A DNA stretch of 8,298 nucleotides from contig DCUM01000180.1 in the NCBI GenBank assembly GCA_002327255.1, positions 1 through 8,298 on the forward strand, written 5' to 3'. Under the pieces are notes generated by a model. That model did no database searches, was not told the origin of the DNA, and saw nothing but the letters and a program-made list of their open reading frames with translations. Below, piece by piece: positions 6,527-8,298 of this stretch (within the stretch, counting starts at the first letter, position 1; each line of letters opens with the position of its first letter). Both the position numbers and the translations under genes were made by a program. This stretch comes from a bacterium UBA2214. GTDB taxonomy: Bacteria > Zhuqueibacterota > Zhuqueibacteria > Residuimicrobiales > Residuimicrobiaceae.

Positions 6527-6558
6527 GTTGGGCTGCTCCTGCATCAAGGGAGCCCAAC
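6527..6558 (+). other. Hairpin just upstream of dgt
   Basis: GTTGGGCT (6527-6534) is perfectly complementary to AGCCCAAC (6551-6558), an 8-bp stem with a 16-base loop. It ends 13 bases before the dgt ribosome binding site AAGGAAG (6571-6577). The bases after it (CTCTATAAATC) are not a U tract, so it is either a weak terminator for upstream transcripts or a leader structure of the dgt message. No riboswitch class is recognised. The remainder of 6323-6582 shows no gene and no convincing promoter. Confidence 0.4.
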
Positions 6559-6582
6559 TCTCTATAAATCAAGGAAGAATCA

Positions 6583-7860
6583 ATGGGTTTTTCCATCAGA
6601 ACCCGGGAAGATTTGGAAGAAATCGAGCGCACGACGCTGGCGCCCTTTGCCGCCTTGAGCGCGGCACGAGGCGGCTCGCGGCTGCAGCCGGAGCCTGAAC
6701 ACCCCTATCGCACCGCCTTTCAGCGCGACCGCGATCGCATCATCCATTCGCGCGCCTTCCGGCGCCTCAAACATAAACGACAGGTCTTTCTCACCGAGTC
6801 GGGCGACCATTACCGCACCCGCCTCACCCATACCCTCGAGGTGGCGCAGCTCTCACGCACCATGGCCCGCAGCATGGGCGTCAACGAAGACCTCGTCGAG
6901 GCCATCGCCCTGGGTCATGACCTCGGCCATACGCCCTTTGGCCATATCGGTGAGGTGGTCCTGCACGAAATCATGAGCGGCAGCGACATCCTCGATGGTG
7001 TGCTGCCGGGACGGGACACGGGCGGGTACAAACACAACTATCAAAGCCTGCGCGTCGTGGATGCGATCGAAAAGAAATATCAATGGGACGGCCTCAATCT
7101 CACCGCGGCGGTGCGCGAGGGCATCCTCAAACACACGCGCCTGCGCCGCGAGGTGCTGCGCTTTCCTGATTTCAATCTCGACGGATTACAGTACGAACTT
7201 GATCATGCGACCACACTGGAAGGGCAGATCGTGGGGGTGTGCGACGAGATCGCCCAGCGCACCCACGATCTCGAGGACGGCATCCGCGCCAACTATGTCA
7301 CCCTGGATCAGGTGCGCCGCCTGCCCATCATTCGCGAACTGGATCAGCACGGCGGACTCCAGATTGCCGATGATTTCATCTATCGCAACACCCTGATCCG
7401 GGCGCTGATCAATTTTCTCGTCACCGATGTCATGGAGGCCAGTTTGACGCGCATCGAACGCTTTATGACCCTGATGCAGCGCGACGACCATTTCGACACC
7501 CTCATTGTCTGGTTCAGCGACCGCGTCAATCCCCTGCAGGAGGAACTGGATCGCTTCATCATGGAGGAAATCATCCGCAATGCCTCCGAGGAGCGCGGTG
7601 ACGACAGCGCCCGCCGCATTATCCGCTCGCTGTTTGCCATGTATTATCTCAAGCCGCACCTGCTGCCGGATTACCGCCTCAAGGCGGTGGCCGATGCCCC
7701 GGTCCGCCAGGCCCTGGTGCGGCAATCAGAAGCCGCCGTCGCCGCTGTGCACAGTCATCCGCAATTTCTGCGTACCATCTGTGACCATATCGCCGGCATG
7801 ACCGATCATTACGCCGAGGCGCAGTACGCTCATCTCAGCGGGGAACGCCATGGCTGTTGA
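6583..7860 (+). CDS. dgt: dGTPase-like deoxynucleoside triphosphate triphosphohydrolase (HD domain)
   Basis: A 425-residue member of the dGTPase/dNTP triphosphohydrolase family, which cleaves dNTPs to the deoxynucleoside plus triphosphate and so adjusts nucleotide pools. The N-terminal signature RDRDRIIHSRAFRRL (48-62) is followed by KRQVF, where most relatives have KTQVF. The HD metal site is complete: H83 in RTRLTHTLEV, H112-D113 in GHDLGHTPFGH and D221 in VCDEIAQRTHDLEDG. Catalytic-region histidines H116 and H121 are also present, and HNYQSLR (151-157) matches the family. The length fits the shorter, non-E. coli-like Dgt class, whose nucleotide preference varies, so strict dGTP specificity should not be assumed. 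The start is ATG with AAGGAAG five bases upstream. The 3' end overlaps the next gene by 11 bases, pointing to translational coupling. The C-terminal third is helical with no second domain. Cytoplasmic. Confidence 0.93.
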   Translation: MGFSIRTREDLEEIERTTLAPFAALSAARGGSRLQPEPEHPYRTAFQRDRDRIIHSRAFRRLKHKRQVFLTESGDHYRTRLTHTLEVAQLSRTMARSMGVNEDLVEAIALGHDLGHTPFGHIGEVVLHEIMSGSDILDGVLPGRDTGGYKHNYQSLRVVDAIEKKYQWDGLNLTAAVREGILKHTRLRREVLRFPDFNLDGLQYELDHATTLEGQIVGVCDEIAQRTHDLEDGIRANYVTLDQVRRLPIIRELDQHGGLQIADDFIYRNTLIRALINFLVTDVMEASLTRIERFMTLMQRDDHFDTLIVWFSDRVNPLQEELDRFIMEEIIRNASEERGDDSARRIIRSLFAMYYLKPHLLPDYRLKAVADAPVRQALVRQSEAAVAAVHSHPQFLRTICDHIAGMTDHYAEAQYAHLSGERHGC

Positions 7861-8298
7861 TCTGGAAATGAGCGAGGTCTGCTTCCGCTATACCGGCATC
7901 GGCGCCTCGGAGCGACTCGTGCTCGACCACATCGATCTGCGCCTGCAGGACAAGAGTTGCACCGCCATCATCGGGTCGAGCGGCTCGGGCAAGACGACGC
8001 TGATCCAGCAATTCACCGGACTGCTGCGGCCGGTCAGCGGTGCGGTGCGCGTCGATGGCGAGGATATCTGGCGCAAAGGGTATGACCGCAACCGCCTGCG
8101 CCAGCGCATCGGATTGGTCTTTCAGTTCCCCGAGACGCAGCTTTTCGAGGAGACCGTGGCCGAGGATGTGGCCTACGGTCCCATCAATCTGGCCTGGCCG
8201 CCGCCGCGCATTGCGGCCAGCGTCGAACGCGCCCTGAAGTGGGTCGGACTGGATGCGGAGCGTTTCAACCCGCGTTCCCCGTTTCAGCTCAGCGAAGG
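7850..8298 (+). CDS. ecfA2: Energy-coupling factor (ECF) transporter ATPase, EcfA2-like (3' end outside window)
   Basis: The first 149 residues of an ABC ATPase, cut by the window edge. The Walker A motif is GSSGSGKTT (about 43-51). The Q-loop region VFQFPETQLFEETVAEDVAYGP is diagnostic of the ECF/CbiO ATPases that power uptake of vitamins or of cobalt or nickel through an EcfT scaffold and an S component. The phrase TAIIGSSGSGKTTLIQ followed by GLLRPVSG is closest to EcfA2-type subunits. The visible sequence ends at FQLSEG, the start of the ABC signature, which reads LSEG rather than LSGG. Walker B and the H-loop are outside the window. The ATG at 7850 lies inside the end of dgt (11-base overlap) with GGGGAA upstream as ribosome binding site, so translation is probably coupled. 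The transported substrate cannot be inferred. A second ATPase and EcfT are expected immediately downstream. Confidence 0.9.
   Translation, partial: MAVDLEMSEVCFRYTGIGASERLVLDHIDLRLQDKSCTAIIGSSGSGKTTLIQQFTGLLRPVSGAVRVDGEDIWRKGYDRNRLRQRIGLVFQFPETQLFEETVAEDVAYGPINLAWPPPRIAASVERALKWVGLDAERFNPRSPFQLSE

Noticed and set aside
7186..7725. Minus-strand open frame of 179 codons opposite dgt
   Set aside because: It is a shadow of the conserved dGTPase coding sequence with no independent support.

Overview
The window is ordinary bacterial chromosome of fairly high GC (about 60-65% in most coding rows). Genes use canonical AGGAGG-like ribosome binding sites and sigma70-like promoter boxes. No gene identifies the phylum. 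A huge Reg_prop/Y_Y_Y sensor ending in a SpoIIE-type phosphatase, an AmrB (Memo-like) protein, a HisK-type PHP phosphatase and intergenic heptamer repeats together fit an environmental Gram-negative lineage, perhaps in or near the FCB superphylum (Calditrichota/KSB1-like). That placement is an inference only.

Layout. Bases 1-466 hold the C-terminal end of a collagen-like protein on the plus strand: a few Gly-X-Y triplets followed by a beta-rich, C1q/TNF-like domain. It is lower in GC than the rest and is followed by a strong hairpin terminator (492-527) that is symmetrical enough to work on both strands. Bases 528-785 show no credible gene. Bases 786-4049 on the minus strand encode a 1087-residue membrane sensor: signal peptide, 14 beta-propeller repeats (probably two seven-bladed propellers), a Y_Y_Y domain, one membrane helix and a cytoplasmic PP2C/SpoIIE phosphatase. 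A 456-base, partly very AT-rich divergent intergenic region follows, with candidate promoters on both strands and two small palindromes.

Rightward from there run amrB (4506-5351), a 150-base heptamer-repeat spacer, a HisK/HisJ-type histidinol-phosphatase (5504-6322), a 260-base spacer with hairpins, a dGTPase-like HD phosphohydrolase (6583-7860) and, overlapping it by 11 bases, the first part of an ECF-transporter ATPase (7850 to the window end, truncated).

How they work together. The sensor should bind an envelope or extracellular ligand, perhaps a polysaccharide by analogy with hybrid two-component sensors, and control a partner by dephosphorylation inside the cell. The partner, expected to be a STAS anti-anti-sigma factor, is not in the window. 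The rightward genes look like a loose housekeeping run (metal enzyme, histidine synthesis or sugar phosphatase, dNTP hydrolysis, vitamin or metal import). Only dgt and the ECF ATPase show real translational linkage. I see no clear previously undescribed multi-gene system. The most interesting items are the 14-blade sensor wired directly to a PP2C phosphatase, the organised divergent control region, and the heptamer array that reaches the amrB stop codon.
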